This document shows positions 10,386 to 21,006 of a stretch of DNA of 64,000 nucleotides, in pieces. Source of the DNA: Golubevia sp. BC0850 (taxonomy: Eukaryota > Basidiomycota > Exobasidiomycetes > Golubeviales > Golubeviaceae). The stretch's first letter is position 1. The number at the start of each line of letters is the position of its first letter. The stretch spans positions 1,798,001 through 1,862,000 of the forward strand of contig JAAVVG010000002.1 in the NCBI GenBank assembly GCA_012976225.1, in the 5' to 3' direction. The position numbers and the translations under genes are program-made. Below the pieces are notes generated by a model, which ran no database searches, was not told the DNA's origin, and saw only the letters and a list, made by a program, of their open reading frames with translations.

Positions 10386-11120
10386 CTTCAATATGGATTA
10401 TAAGAATCGATAATCAGCTACTAGAATCGATTAGAGAGAGGTCAAACATGTTAGAATGAGCATCTGTAGAGGTTTTAGGAGCATTGCATTGTAGGCATTG
10501 ACATTCTCAGAAGGAAGATTGCGGGGACAAGAGGATCATTCTCTAATCTTTCCATATTCGGTCAACTCACTCACCTATAAACAGTCTTGTCTTGAATCAA
10601 TTGCCAGGTCTTGATGCTCTACACTTATTCATTTCACTCTCCAGAGGTGAATTGTGTCAAGAGCAAAGAGAGGAACGTCAATATGTCTTCGGAAGGAAAA
10701 CCTCGATCACCTTCAACGCCAAATCGATTTTGGCGCAGGGTGTTTTCAACTCGCGCTTTCAGGAACTTCTGACGTCGCACGATGTCGAGGTTCGTGAAAT
10801 CGGTGAAAAGCGGAAATCGACAAAGTTGGTTGCAAACTTCAAGACCTCAGATCTTCTGACGTTTATCCTTCATTCTTTACAAAACAGACACAGAGTAGTC
10901 AAAGGCATTATAGATACGGTTTGGGGGAGAGAAGGGGGACTGCGATTGCTAACTTGGGAGACAAAACTGACAGCAGAGAAACGGGAGAACGAGATCAGAT
11001 AGCAGGGATGGAGAAATGACCAGACCGAGTGAGAAACCGAGATTGCTAGAAAGAAAGAAAGGAAGGAAGGAGAAGCCATTTGAAAGGGGTTGACAAAATA
11101 CTTGTACGTTTCATCCCGCC
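10386..11120. other. Intergenic between disordered gene and ERT1 3' end
   Basis: This stretch should hold the promoter of the minus-strand gene starting at 10,385 and the 3' untranslated region of ERT1. A plus-strand frame of 136 codons (10592-11002) shows no conserved motif, splice context or codon pattern that would make me call it a gene. Confidence 0.4.
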
Positions 11121-14100
11121 TCAACTTAAGATTGGAAGGAAATTCCCAACAATCAAACTTGGAAGATCGAAGATATCACGTTTGATAGAGAAACAAGCAC
11201 TACATGGTACGAGTTTACCAGAAGAAGTTACTAGAGTGCATTTGAGCACTGAGAAAGAGAGGAGGAATAATCAGGAGTCAGCGACCAATGCTCTCTGCGA
11301 ACCCCCATCTCTGGAGAGTCTCCGAAATCCAACTTTTTGAAGGAATCAAGCTGAAATACTCACTGACTGATTGTCTCCCAGCATCAAAAGCATGTAAAGC
11401 AAAAGTTTCCCAGTAATTGATACTACTTTCCTTCTCCAAGAATTGATAAATGAACCTTCCTAATAGATGTTCTCTACTCCATTGAGTTAACATTGAGAAT
11501 TCAGCTCCTACTACACAGATTTCACAGGTACGTCTCCACACTACTGTTGGAGTTCCAGAGAAGGAGATAAGTTTTTCTAATTCCTTTGGGTTGGGAAGAG
11601 AGGACAAAGGAGAGACAGAGGAAAGAGGAAATTGAGTCAGCCCCCCTTCTCTTAATAGATTTCTTTTGAGAAAGAATGAAAGGAAATGAGGAACGAAGGA
11701 ATGGAAACTTACGAGAACAGTTCTTTGCAAAGATCTCTCCACAAAGATCTCATCTTCTTCAGTTAAAGGCATTTGAAGAGCTATCAACGAAGGTCTGAAA
11801 ACTGCCAAAGCTCTGACGATTCTCAAAACGTCTGCTTTTTCGAAGCTGGACAAAAACAGAAGAGTGGGTCAGTCAGCGAAACCTTTTCAACCCCTTCAGA
11901 ACTATCCTCTACCCACTTTTCAGTGCAATGTTTCAACAAAAAATGATAACCCTCAGTATAAGGAAAAGGTTTAATCTTTCTAGCATAAACTTTCCCAACT
12001 CTTTCCTTCCAAGCAGCTTCAGAGATGGAATTTGGATCTGGATCGAAAACTGAAGCATGTCTAGCTCTAACTTGAGAATCAGTCAAAGCTGCCGAAGTTG
12101 GTTCTCTTTCCTCTTCTAGCAAATCTGGATTGGAGTTGGGCTTTGGATTTGTAGACCCAGAGCCAGAAGCGGTAGAAGATTCTAGATCTTGAGTGGAAAT
12201 GTTTGAAAGTAAAGAACTTTGTAAAGATTTGGGTTTCTGAAATACATTTGAGGAACTTGAAGTTGAGTTGGAGGTAGAAGGATTAGAAAGAGACATCAAA
12301 GAAGGTAAAAAATGATTGTTGTTATTCTTTGATTTTGAAATCCTTGAAGATTTTCTAGAAGGTGTTGGATTGATATTAGATCCATTTGCATTCCCATTAT
12401 GAGAACCTCCATTAATCTCTCCCTCTGCACCATTCGTTCCATTCCAATTGGTAAACCCATCCATAGCTTCTTGACTTCCAATTACACCTTCAAACCCTTC
12501 CCCATTCCCATTCGTTCCAGTTCCATGAACACCCATACTAGCAGGATTCAAACCACTAGGAGCAGCCACACCATCATATCTTCCCAATCTATATTCATCA
12601 CTATTTTCACTAAAAGTTCTTGGACTCAATTGATTCCAATCTGGAGTACCAGTTCCACCAACACTTGAACCACCACCGATTAAGCTTGGATCTATATCAT
12701 TTAACATTGAAGACAACATTGAATATTCTAAAGAAGTGGCTTCTGATCCAAATGTAAATGAGGGTTGAGGTTCGAAAGTTGAAAACACTCTGTTATGGCT
12801 TTGAGGAAGTGAAGGTGGTTGAGCATTATTGAGTTCTGGATTTGGACCTTCTGCTTGAACGTGAGAATGATTAAAGGGGATTGGTGATTGAGAGGTCGTG
12901 ATTCTTGAAGCTTCAATTTTGAAATCTCTTCTCGGAGATGCACTGTTTCCGACTCCATTTCCATTTCCTAGTAATGAAAGATTGCTACTATTCCTTTTAA
13001 TCCCTCTAGGTCTTGAGGAACTAGTTTCTGAAGAGATACTACTACTTATGCTTGCTCGATTCTTTCCATTTCCAGTTCCTACTCCAACGTTACTGTTTCT
13101 CGAAGCTTTCCCTGACTTTTCAAGTGCTTTTTGAGCATTCAATTCAGCTGATTGGGGACGAAAAGATGGCAGGTGAGAAGGAAGCTCAGCTTCTAAAGAG
13201 AATGAAATGGACTCACCTAATTCTTCTTCGTTCAAAAGATACTTCGCTTTCTTCCTAACACCGTCTGTACATGTATCTTGAATACCTCTTTTGACACATC
13301 TACGACAAGGACGAGCTGAGAGGCGAGAAAGTGGGAGCGCAAATTTAGCATGATTAGAAGGCGGATGTGAAGCGTAAGAAGAGCTTATTCCATCTTGCTT
13401 CCCTGGAAATCCCTTGAAAGCTATCAGAATTTATTTCAACCCATCATAATTTGGTCGACTGGATCAAATTCTACTCGCAAGCTGTCTTCCACTTGAACCC
13501 TTCCCATCCTTCTCATCCTCGATTTCCGGACCTTGACCCCAAAGACTCACCATCCTCACAAGTCAAATGACTTTTCTGGCAATGAGCACAAGCTCTACTA
13601 GCTTTCTTCCTCTTATTTGAGCTCTCTTCATCTTCATTGATGGAATTGACGGGAGGAGTCTTTGAGACAGCAGTTGAGATTGAATTGGATTTACTTTGTT
13701 TCCCTTTTCCTTTTGGAGGAGCTTTCTCTATCACTTTCTCCTTACCTTTCCGATTTCTAGTGCCAGTGGTAGTAGTAGAAGTAGTTGGAGCAGGAGGAAG
13801 TGGTAATGATTGAGATTGAGAATAAGAAGGTTGTCTCCCATCTTCATCATCTTCATCTTGTGAATCGTATTCTAGCGATTGAGCCTCATCCATGGTAGGT
13901 GAATCTGAAATAAGAGATCTTTGAGATTGATTGTTGTTGTCATTGGATGGGTTTCTAACTGGAGAAGTTGTTGATGGATTAAAGAAATTGAAATTGTAAT
14001 TGGTATCAGCCGGTGGAGATGAGAGTGAATGTAAGGCTGAAGCTGCTGCATGATCTTGTGATGATAAGTTCGCGTAATTGCGTTGAAGTTGTGGTTGAGG

Positions 14101-14136
14101 AAGAATTGTAGAGGAAGAAGGTGATTCAGATTGCAT
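11121..14136 (-). CDS. ERT1: Zn(II)2Cys6 transcription activator of gluconeogenesis, Ert1/AcuK family
   Basis: The model has five exons: 13551-14136, 11917-13315, 11713-11845, 11364-11583 and 11121-11248 (821 residues). The binuclear zinc cluster spans the first intron at about residues 180-208, with [11 protein letters not shown], then [15 protein letters not shown] and the linker [11 protein letters not shown] diagnostic of this family. The PAS-like C-terminal part includes [48 protein letters not shown] and the ending [20 protein letters not shown]. Relatives bind promoters of PCK and FBP genes and control the switch to non-fermentable carbon; they act in the nucleus. The middle 400 residues are Ser/Asn-rich and probably disordered. 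The gene is transcribed divergently from the PRKRIP1-like gene at 14,495. Confidence 0.93.
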
Positions 14137-14494
14137 CGCTGTAGGAAGAGGATACGAGGATGATGAGGTTAAGTTGTCTACTTCTTCTCTCTCTTGACTC
14201 TGTTCTGTCTTCTGTTGGTAAATGATTAAAGTTGGTGTTCAATCAGGTTCATTAAGAATCAAAAATGTCCCAGGGAAGATGGAAGATGTTCAAGAAGAAA
14301 GAAGGGAAACAGATTGCTGCCGAGCCACGATCCATCAAAGTGGCCACCCAAAGTTGCATGTGCGTATAAACACCTTGATCTCTCAATCCCAATTCCAAAC
14401 ATCATCTCTATATATTTGACTCAAAAGGACCTTCAATTCATCAACTTCTACTTCTACAACTACAACTTAATCTTTCCCGCCAGGCATCTCCATC
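14137..14494. promoter_or_regulatory. Shared divergent promoter region, ERT1 / PRKRIP1-like
   Basis: These 358 bases lie between two divergent start codons, so both promoters must be here. I see pyrimidine tracts leading to the 14,495 start but no specific factor site I can name. There is no gene in it. Confidence 0.5.
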
Positions 14495-15486
14495 ATGTCA
14501 CCCACACCACCACCACCACCTCCCAATCCATCATCTTCAACTTCCACAATCCCAGAACCAAAGAATCGATTCGCCCTAACTCCAACAGAAAAGCAAGCTC
14601 TAGCACTCTCAAAACTACTCTCTCATCCAGAGAGAGAAGTCAATTTACCCAAATTGCAATCCAAGGACAAGACCCTGAGGGATCCTAGAGAGATGATGAA
14701 GAGCGTTTCTGGAAGTAGTGCAGGAGCTGGCAGTGGAGAGTTCCACGTTTACAAACACGCTAGGAGGAGAGAATATGAGAGAATCGCTTTGATGGAACAG
14801 AAGGCTGAGAGGGTGAGTTAGAAGATGATTAGCTGGGGTTTGGGAAGGGAAAGAGAAGGTAGAGCAGGTAGAAGTCGGTAGAAGTCTATTGATGATATCG
14901 CTCCGTGATGGGAACTGTAGATGGATTTTTTGGAATACTGCTTTTCTCAGAGCCAAACCTCGAAGCAGCAATGAGAAGTAGGTGCAGATGATCTCCCAAT
15001 GAGGCAAAGCTGCAGAAGCTCCAACCTTCCCTATCGAATCGCTTTCAATCTTCACCTCAATCTTCCCTCGCACTTCAGATCTGAGTCGGATTTGTTGTGC
15101 CCCTTCTCTTCTCAACGCACCTACTGCCTCTAACCCCTTCCTTCCGTTCCCTTTTGCCTCTCTCTCAAACTCAGGAAGATTCCGACGCTGCCTTTCTGCT
15201 AAAAAGAGCTCAAGAAGAAGCTGCTGCAGAGGCAAAGACATCTAAGAACAAAGCCAAGAGGGATAAGAAGAAAGCTGCTAAAGCTGCTCATGCTGCTGCT
15301 GCGAAAGGAGAACAACCTGCAGCTTCATCTTCGAAAAGGAAAGCTGAAGAGGGAGATGGGATTTTAAGTAGGGAAGATGAAGATGGGAACAAGAGAAGAT
15401 TGGTAAGAGATGAGAAAGAAGGAGAGGCTTTGAAGTTTAGGAGGAGGGAAAGTGATGATGAGGAGGAGGAATATACAGAGGGGTGA
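14495..15486 (+). CDS. PRKRIP1: PRKRIP1-like nuclear protein (DUF1168 family)
   Basis: Two exons, 14495-14812 and 15175-15486, encode 209 residues. Exon 1 ends in the family's core (GEFHVYKHARRREYERIALM, about residues 80-99, then EQKAER). Exon 2 opens with DSDAAFLLKRAQEEAAAEAK and continues into a Lys-rich nuclear-signal stretch (KTSKNKAKRDKKKAAKAA). The end is acidic (DDEEEEYTEG). Human PRKRIP1 is a spliceosome-associated double-stranded-RNA-binding protein, so a nuclear RNA role is expected from the family. The proline-rich N-terminus (TPPPPPPNPSSS) is not conserved. The 362-nt intron is long for this genome. Confidence 0.82.
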
Positions 15487-15888
15487 ATGGAGGGAGAATG
15501 AGAGAGGCGACATTGGGTTTGTAAAAGAATTTTCACATGTAAAAACAATCAACAATTAGCATTTCTTCAAGTTTCCAGAAATTCGTTGACGAATGGTTTG
15601 GAAGGAGGGAACTCGAAGGAAGACCTTTGGTCCTTGAGTCTCTCACTGCTCTCAGATCTCCATAACTAAGTCTAGATTCCTTCTCAGCACTTGAGCTTGA
15701 ATCAAAATGTTCCATCTTTTTTTGATTCCAGACTTCGAATTGCAACAGAAATTCAGGGTTGTCCGAAATCGGAGGTCAGTGACCAACACTCGACTCGAAA
15801 CAGCCAAGACGGAGAGCTCTCCCTTAACTTCTCCTCCATCTCCATTTCTCCCTTCCTCTTTATCTTTTCTTCCATTCCTTCTTCAAAG
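15487..15888. other. Intergenic, promoter of the GPI protein
   Basis: About 400 bases separate the two plus-strand genes. The last 80 bases are strongly pyrimidine-rich before the start at 15,889, as at many starts in this window. No gene is visible. Confidence 0.45.
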
Positions 15889-16822
15889 ATGCGTTTCATC
15901 AACCTACTCTCTCTAACCCTTCTATCAGCAACTCCATTACTCTCTTCAGTTTCAGCTCAAGCAGATGGTGCTCCCGTAGACCCCAACGCAACTTGTGATC
16001 AAGCAACTCTAGATTCCATCACTACCTGTCTAGGACAAGTTTACACCGATGAATCCGCTCGTGATGGAGGTCCTTGTACCTCTTCTGACTCTGCTGAGAA
16101 TTGGGCTTGTATTTGTAACGTTCAGGTTAGTAAGATGGGTGCTCCTCCCTCTCAAGGCCAAAGCCACTCGACAGCTGACCGACTCTTCTTTGGTGTATTT
16201 GGTTTCTTCTTTGATAGCTTGGATTAACTCAAGGAGGATGTTGGGCACCTTGTCCAGGTTTGGCTCCAAAGGAGGATCAAGACTATTTCGATCAAAACTG
16301 TAATGGTCAACATTCTGGTGTAACCCCTTCAAGCTATACTGGAAGTCCCATAACTACTACTGTTCCAAGTGGAGCTAGTGGAACTGCTGGAACTGTTGGA
16401 GCGTGAGTATTTAACGTTGAAGCTTGTTGGAGAGGATGAGGTCGGGTGGGATAGGACAGAAGGGAATGAGACCTCTTGGCTGTTTCGGGGATGAGCTCGA
16501 AAGGAGTGTTAACTGAAATTAGAGAGCTCAGAAGACTGTTGGAAGGAACTGTGGAAGTATAACAGTAGAGTGACTGACCGATTCTCTCCTTACTCTTCCC
16601 TTGTATTTCAGCTCCTCCGTCCCTTCCACCACTGCAGCCTCTCCAACCACTTCCGACTCCTCAGCTTCTTCCTCTGTCTCCAACACTTCCTCTGCTGTTC
16701 CCTCTTCTACCACTGCCAATCAAACCGGAACTCCAGCTGGAAACGACAACGGAGCTATTAAGGGAACTGCTCCTCTGCTCACTTTGGTAGCTGGATTGGG
16801 TTTAGGTGCTCTTCTTCTTTAG
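15889..16822 (+). CDS. Putative GPI-anchored Cys-rich surface protein
   Basis: Three exons (15889-16125, 16218-16402, 16612-16822) encode 210 residues. A signal peptide (MRFINLLSLTLLSATPLLSS) is followed by a domain of about 110 residues with eight cysteines (DATCDQATLDS-type start, WACICNVQ, GGCWAPCPG, QNCNGQ). Then comes a Ser/Thr-rich stalk and a hydrophobic tail ending GLGLGALLL, preceded by small residues suitable for GPI attachment. This layout is typical of fungal wall or plasma-membrane proteins. The cysteine spacing does not let me assign CFEM or another named domain. The stop at 16,820-16,822 directly follows the hydrophobic tail, which supports the GPI reading. Confidence 0.75.
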
Positions 16823-17942
16823 AGTTGAGGATGCTGAGAATTGTAGTAACATCAAGAGCTGGTCTTGTTATCTCCTACTTGGCTTTCAAGCTCAAACAAA
16901 AATGGACTTTTCCTTACCCCTTCTATCTTCCTTTAGCTTCTTCCTTTGATCTCAGGTTTACCTTCCTCTTGTTGATGTGGCTTTCTGTTGGTCTTTCACG
17001 ATCACTTCTGTCTTACGACTTCCCTTAATGATTCATGTTCACTTCTCTTGTCCTCTGTTCTTTCACTTCGCATGCAATCCCTGTTATTTCTCTCTTCCGA
17101 CCCTCTGGTCTCCACTGAAGCCACTGAAGCGCTTTCTTGAATCCTGATTGATGGCTGTATGGCTGGGGCGTAGTATATCGAAGTAATTGCATTCCCGAGA
17201 CTCGAAATTTAGAAACAGCATTTTAGTCCTTTGCCGCAGAGGACGCAGTTCGCAGTGTTGAAGGGATGAATTTGAAAGATCTAAATTTGAGATCCTCTGC
17301 TACTTTCAGGATGTCTGAACCGGTTGTTGACTAACCAGAGAGACTCAACTTCGAGAGCGAGTTGTTGAGGAACTAGAGAGAGAGCTAGCCAGGTATCTTC
17401 CTATCTTTTGTCTTGCTTTGGCACTTGACATCTGTTAAAAGTTGGAATTGTAATTTTATTTGTTGCTAGAGCTCTTTTTGATGCGGACTTGTTTGAAAGA
17501 AAAAGGGAGGTGACATCTTCTAGAGACGGTTCTACCAAAATTACTCTATCTTTGAGAAAAATCGATTCTTTGAGATCTGAATTTCCTTGGAAGTCAATGG
17601 TTTTGCCAGTTGGATAATGGATTTGAGATGGAGGAATGATCGAGGATTTAGAGAGATTTGATTCACAAATTGTGATTGTTAATTTGAGTTGGTCGAAAAC
17701 AATCACTTTGTTCTTTTGTATTGAGGCGGTTGCATTCCCGAGACTTGAAGGATCCCATATTTCTTGCATACATGACAACATGACACTGGATTCGGAGCTG
17801 GCTCGAAGTGGCAAAAATCCCAAAACTGATTTTTTTTGATTTGATTTTTTTTTTTTTTTAATCTGAATGAAGAAGATAAATGAATCTGAAAAATTGAAAA
17901 CTGGTCATATTAAGTATCAAAATTCGAGTGTGCTAACAATAA
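16823..17942. other. Intergenic stretch upstream of tRNA
   Basis: No gene is supported. A minus-strand frame near 17401-17823 depends on a TTG start and has no family match. A 21-base word, TTGCATTCCCGAGACTYGAA with one flanking base, occurs at about 17185-17205 and again at 17729-17749. A poly-T run (about 17827-17860) follows. AT content rises toward the tRNA. Confidence 0.4.
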
Positions 17943-18049
17943 GGGCTTATGGCGCAGCTGGTAGCGCGTGTGCTTTGCAGTGAGCGTCTTTTGTAAAAGA
18001 AGGTCGCCATTCATGTACAAGGTCCAGGTTTCGATTACCTGTGAGTCCA
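17943..18049 (+). tRNA. tRNA-Ala(UGC): tRNA-Ala (UGC) with intron
   Basis: The acceptor stem GGGCTTA pairs with TGAGTCC (two G-T pairs). The D arm is GCGC-AGCTGGTA-GCGC. The anticodon stem TGTGC pairs with GTACA, with loop TTTGCA and anticodon TGC. The T arm is CAGGT-TTCGATT-ACCTG. An intron of about 34 bases follows base 37 (starting GTGAGCG, ending CATTCA), the canonical site for nuclear tRNA introns. The TTCTTTCTTTTT tract just downstream would serve as RNA polymerase III terminator. The TTCGATT loop and GCGCAGCTGGTAGCGC provide the B and A boxes. Confidence 0.93.
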
Positions 18050-19641
18050 TCCTTCTTTCTTTTTCGGCCCCTTCGCGGTCTCATCATATTTTTTCCCTTT
18101 GTCTCCTTCCTTCCACTTTTACCATTTCAATTTCAACTCCAAGATGCAAACTATTTAGAAAACACTCTTCATACTCTGCAAAACCTTGGTTGCATCAAAG
18201 AACATCAAACCTCAGACCATGCACTTCTGTGCACCAGACAAGCAATTTCGTTTTTGGACCTTCTCATGACAAGAATACGACTTATTTCAACAGCAGAGTT
18301 TGTCTTTCCTGCAGGCACTTCTTCTTCCCGTCCAACACACAGCACTTCCAACATCTTAGACTTTTCGAGTCTAAGTAGCAGGGTTCTGGTTTTCAAAGTC
18401 ATCAGTAACGATTTGGTTCGTGGTAGTTGAATGAGAGACAAATGGAAGAGAGGGAAGAGATGGGGAGAGAAGGAAAGTAACAGGTGGGCAACTCTGCACC
18501 TCTTTTGCTACATTCCCCCCATCTTTATCCTTCACGTCACCCATTATTTTTCAATGTTCCCCCTTTAAACTAAATTTTCCCTTTTGCATTCCCCTTTTCA
18601 ATTTCATCACCAATCGTTTTTCAAACTTTCAACCCCTTAAACTCCCCTTTTTAAATTTTTAAACTCAAACTATTCAAACTTAATACCTCAAACCTCAAAA
18701 TGTTGAAACCTTTAATATTGTAGATCTTGGACTTTTAGCTTTGTATTCCATGGTAGTTTTGTCTTTGGGTCCTTGTGTATCTAGGTACTTGACCCCCGTG
18801 GAATTCAATTGATTCGATTTAGAAAAAAAAATCAATCAAATCCCTCATTCCTTGCGCTCTTTTCTTCACTGATTTCTGCTGCTGAACTTGCTCATTCCCT
18901 CTTGCTGACCCTCTGAATACTCATCTCTCTAACTGACATCACTTAATAACCACCAACCTCTTACTGACCTTGTCTCCTCTCTTACTAACTTTTTCCCCTC
19001 CTACTCCCGTTCTATCCTACACGAGTGGAGAGTCTCAATCTTGACCAAGATTAAGGGCACACCACCCAACATTATGCAATGACTGCAGAACGAAAGTCTC
19101 CATCCAATATTATGCAATGACTACAGTCAATGATAGTTCAGTGATTTGAGCTCCAAGCTTGGGCTTGAGCTGGAAGCAAAACTTGAACGAATCATGGAAA
19201 GTTTGTAGCGAAGGCTGTCCAGGTATTTGAACCAGCAATTGAGCAACGGATCTTTGGTTTCCAGTCTTGGATCAATCTTGAACTAAGTCTTGAATCATTC
19301 CTGGGCCTCCAAGCTTGGAGCAACCTTGCCCCAGCCACCGCCTAACGATTGGAGGCTTAAATCGTTGGCTCAAGATATGTTATGTTAGAGCCACAACACG
19401 CTTAACCAAAGAGAGAAGGAAAGAAAGAAAGAAGGGAGCTTGCCTACCTCTTAATCGACTAGTATTTTGCTTCCAACCCCCTCTTCCCGTCGACAAAATG
19501 TGAATTTATGTGTCTCTGTTCTTTCACTTGCTTTCTTTGAATGGCCTCTCATCATTTCCGGTTTCGCGAAGATCCGGAGTCCAACTCGTGTAATTAAGGT
19601 TTATTGCCACTTCAGTTTCTCGCGTCGACTTGCCTGCCACC
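18050..19641. other. AT/pyrimidine-rich spacer with short tandem words
   Basis: No gene is supported in these 1.6 kb. Bases 18480-18960 are dominated by C/T- and A/T-rich low-complexity sequence. At about 19066-19088 and 19113-19135 a 23-base word containing ATTATGCAATGACT is repeated with two changes, and words such as CTCCAAGCTTGG recur nearby (19151, 19309). This suggests a small local duplication. Plus-strand frames to 136 codons just after the tRNA have no recognisable content. Confidence 0.45.
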
Positions 19642-20782
19642 TCCTCTTCAAATGCTAAAGCAAATTTTAAGTGTGACTGCTTGGCTGCCGCGGGGATCAG
19701 AATAAGAGTTCAGAGAATATAGAAACATCGATTTCAGGAGGAGTTCGTGCGTGCGAAGGCAATAAGATTAAACGACTCGGAGCGAACGAAGCGCGCATGA
19801 GGTGAAGATTTTTCATCCCTTCAATCCTTGCTTTCGACCATCGTTATCCTCATCGGTTCTTCTTCCTCCTGCCACCTTAGCATTCTTCCAAGAGATCTCT
19901 TCATGTCAACATGGAGAGCAAGCAGCAGCATAGTCAAAGACCGTCTAGTCGATCCAAAGCTGGCTCTTCCTTTAGAGACATTCTATCAGGTTGTCTCATC
20001 CCTCTCACCTCAATCCATTGCTAGATCAAGCGCCATCTCTAAAGAATGGAGAGAAACAATCAACGCTAATCCCGCTCTGCACAGAGAGATCGATTTGTCG
20101 AATTTAGGATTTCGAGACTATCCCGAGTGTGATTTTAAACGCCTCGCATCGCTATGTGATAATGATGTACGCAAGTTGTCTCTCAATTTATCCAGTACTT
20201 GGGAAGAATACGTTAGAGCCAAGATTGTGGGAGACTCCAATTGGGAAGATGAGGAGGGTGATGATTTACTTTATCTCATCAGGTCACAAACAAATCTGAA
20301 GGAGGTTTTTTTTTTATTGATGGACAAGAGAACGGCCGAGGATACGTCAGATTTCCTTATACTCTTTCTGGATCCAATCTTCTCATCAAAACATCGAGGA
20401 AAATTCAAGATAGTCACTCCCATCACTTTCATTCTTAAAAGGGGAGGGGGAGAAGAATTGGGGTCAAAGAGTTTCGACTTTATCAACAATCGTTTGCCGA
20501 TCGTAATAGCTACAGCTCTTACCGATGTCTTAGGTGTTATGAAAAAAGCAAGAGGTTTCTGGGCACAGGGCTTTCTTTTATCGGGTCCCAACAATTGGCA
20601 GGAACCGAATCAATATATCATCAATTTAGCTCCTAGAGTCTTAGAAGAGCTTTTACACTCTAACTTGACCCTCAAGACGGGGTACAGACTTTGGAACTTT
20701 TCGATGAAGTTCCCCAATCTTGACTCCCTCTCTTCAGTTCTCTTCAATTTACATGATGTTGACCAGGCTGCTTCAGAGACGC
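19642..20782. repeat. Inverted duplication, right arm (1,141 bp)
   Basis: This is the reverse complement of 6172-7312, equal in length, with two mismatches seen (in AGAGTTCAGAGAAT and TGCTTGGCTGCC). The outer edge at 20,782 is abrupt. Up to GAGACGC the arms agree exactly; the next base on is unrelated to the left gene but related, at about 80%, to 4325-4600. The two arms enclose about 12.3 kb. Confidence 0.85.
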
Positions 20783-21006
20783 CGCCACTCTTCGCCTCGC
20801 AAATTCGTGGCCCATCATCCAGCTATTGCAGGCGCTCAAAGTCTCGGACTTGGAAAAGCACGCACAAGCAAGAACAGCTTCGAAAGGAATTAAGAAGTTG
20901 TCGATCAAAGCATACGATGCAACCAATCTCGGAATTTACAGCAATTTCGGTGAAAGAGAGTGTAAATTGGATTTTGAGTAATGTAAGGTTGGTAAGAAAG
21001 CTCTGA
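19903..21006 (+). CDS. F-box/LRR-like protein, right copy with replaced C-terminus
   Basis: This 367-residue frame starts at MSTWRASSS. Up to AASET it is identical in protein to the left copy, including the F-box-like LALPLETFYQVVSSLSPQSI segment. The last 75 residues (from PPLFASQIRG to NVRLVRKL) are new and basic, and come from reading sequence homologous to the relic at 4325-4690 in whatever frame was open. That tail lacks the Leu-rich pattern of the left copy, so I think this is a chimeric and possibly non-functional gene. The N-terminal region may still be expressed, because the promoter side is duplicated too. Confidence 0.5.
   Translation: MSTWRASSSIVKDRLVDPKLALPLETFYQVVSSLSPQSIARSSAISKEWRETINANPALHREIDLSNLGFRDYPECDFKRLASLCDNDVRKLSLNLSSTWEEYVRAKIVGDSNWEDEEGDDLLYLIRSQTNLKEVFFLLMDKRTAEDTSDFLILFLDPIFSSKHRGKFKIVTPITFILKRGGGEELGSKSFDFINNRLPIVIATALTDVLGVMKKARGFWAQGFLLSGPNNWQEPNQYIINLAPRVLEELLHSNLTLKTGYRLWNFSMKFPNLDSLSSVLFNLHDVDQAASETPPLFASQIRGPSSSYCRRSKSRTWKSTHKQEQLRKELRSCRSKHTMQPISEFTAISVKESVNWILSNVRLVRKL

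Noticed and set aside
10592-11002. 136-codon plus-strand ORF between two minus-strand genes
   Set aside because: No conserved content. It overlaps the expected promoter and 3' regions of the neighbours.
17401-17823. 140-codon minus-strand frame before the tRNA
   Set aside because: It starts at TTG, has no family motif and lies in AT-rich spacer with repeated words.
18041-18430. 129-136 codon frames immediately after the tRNA
   Set aside because: They start inside the tRNA 3' end and are Phe/Leu/Ser-rich by composition.
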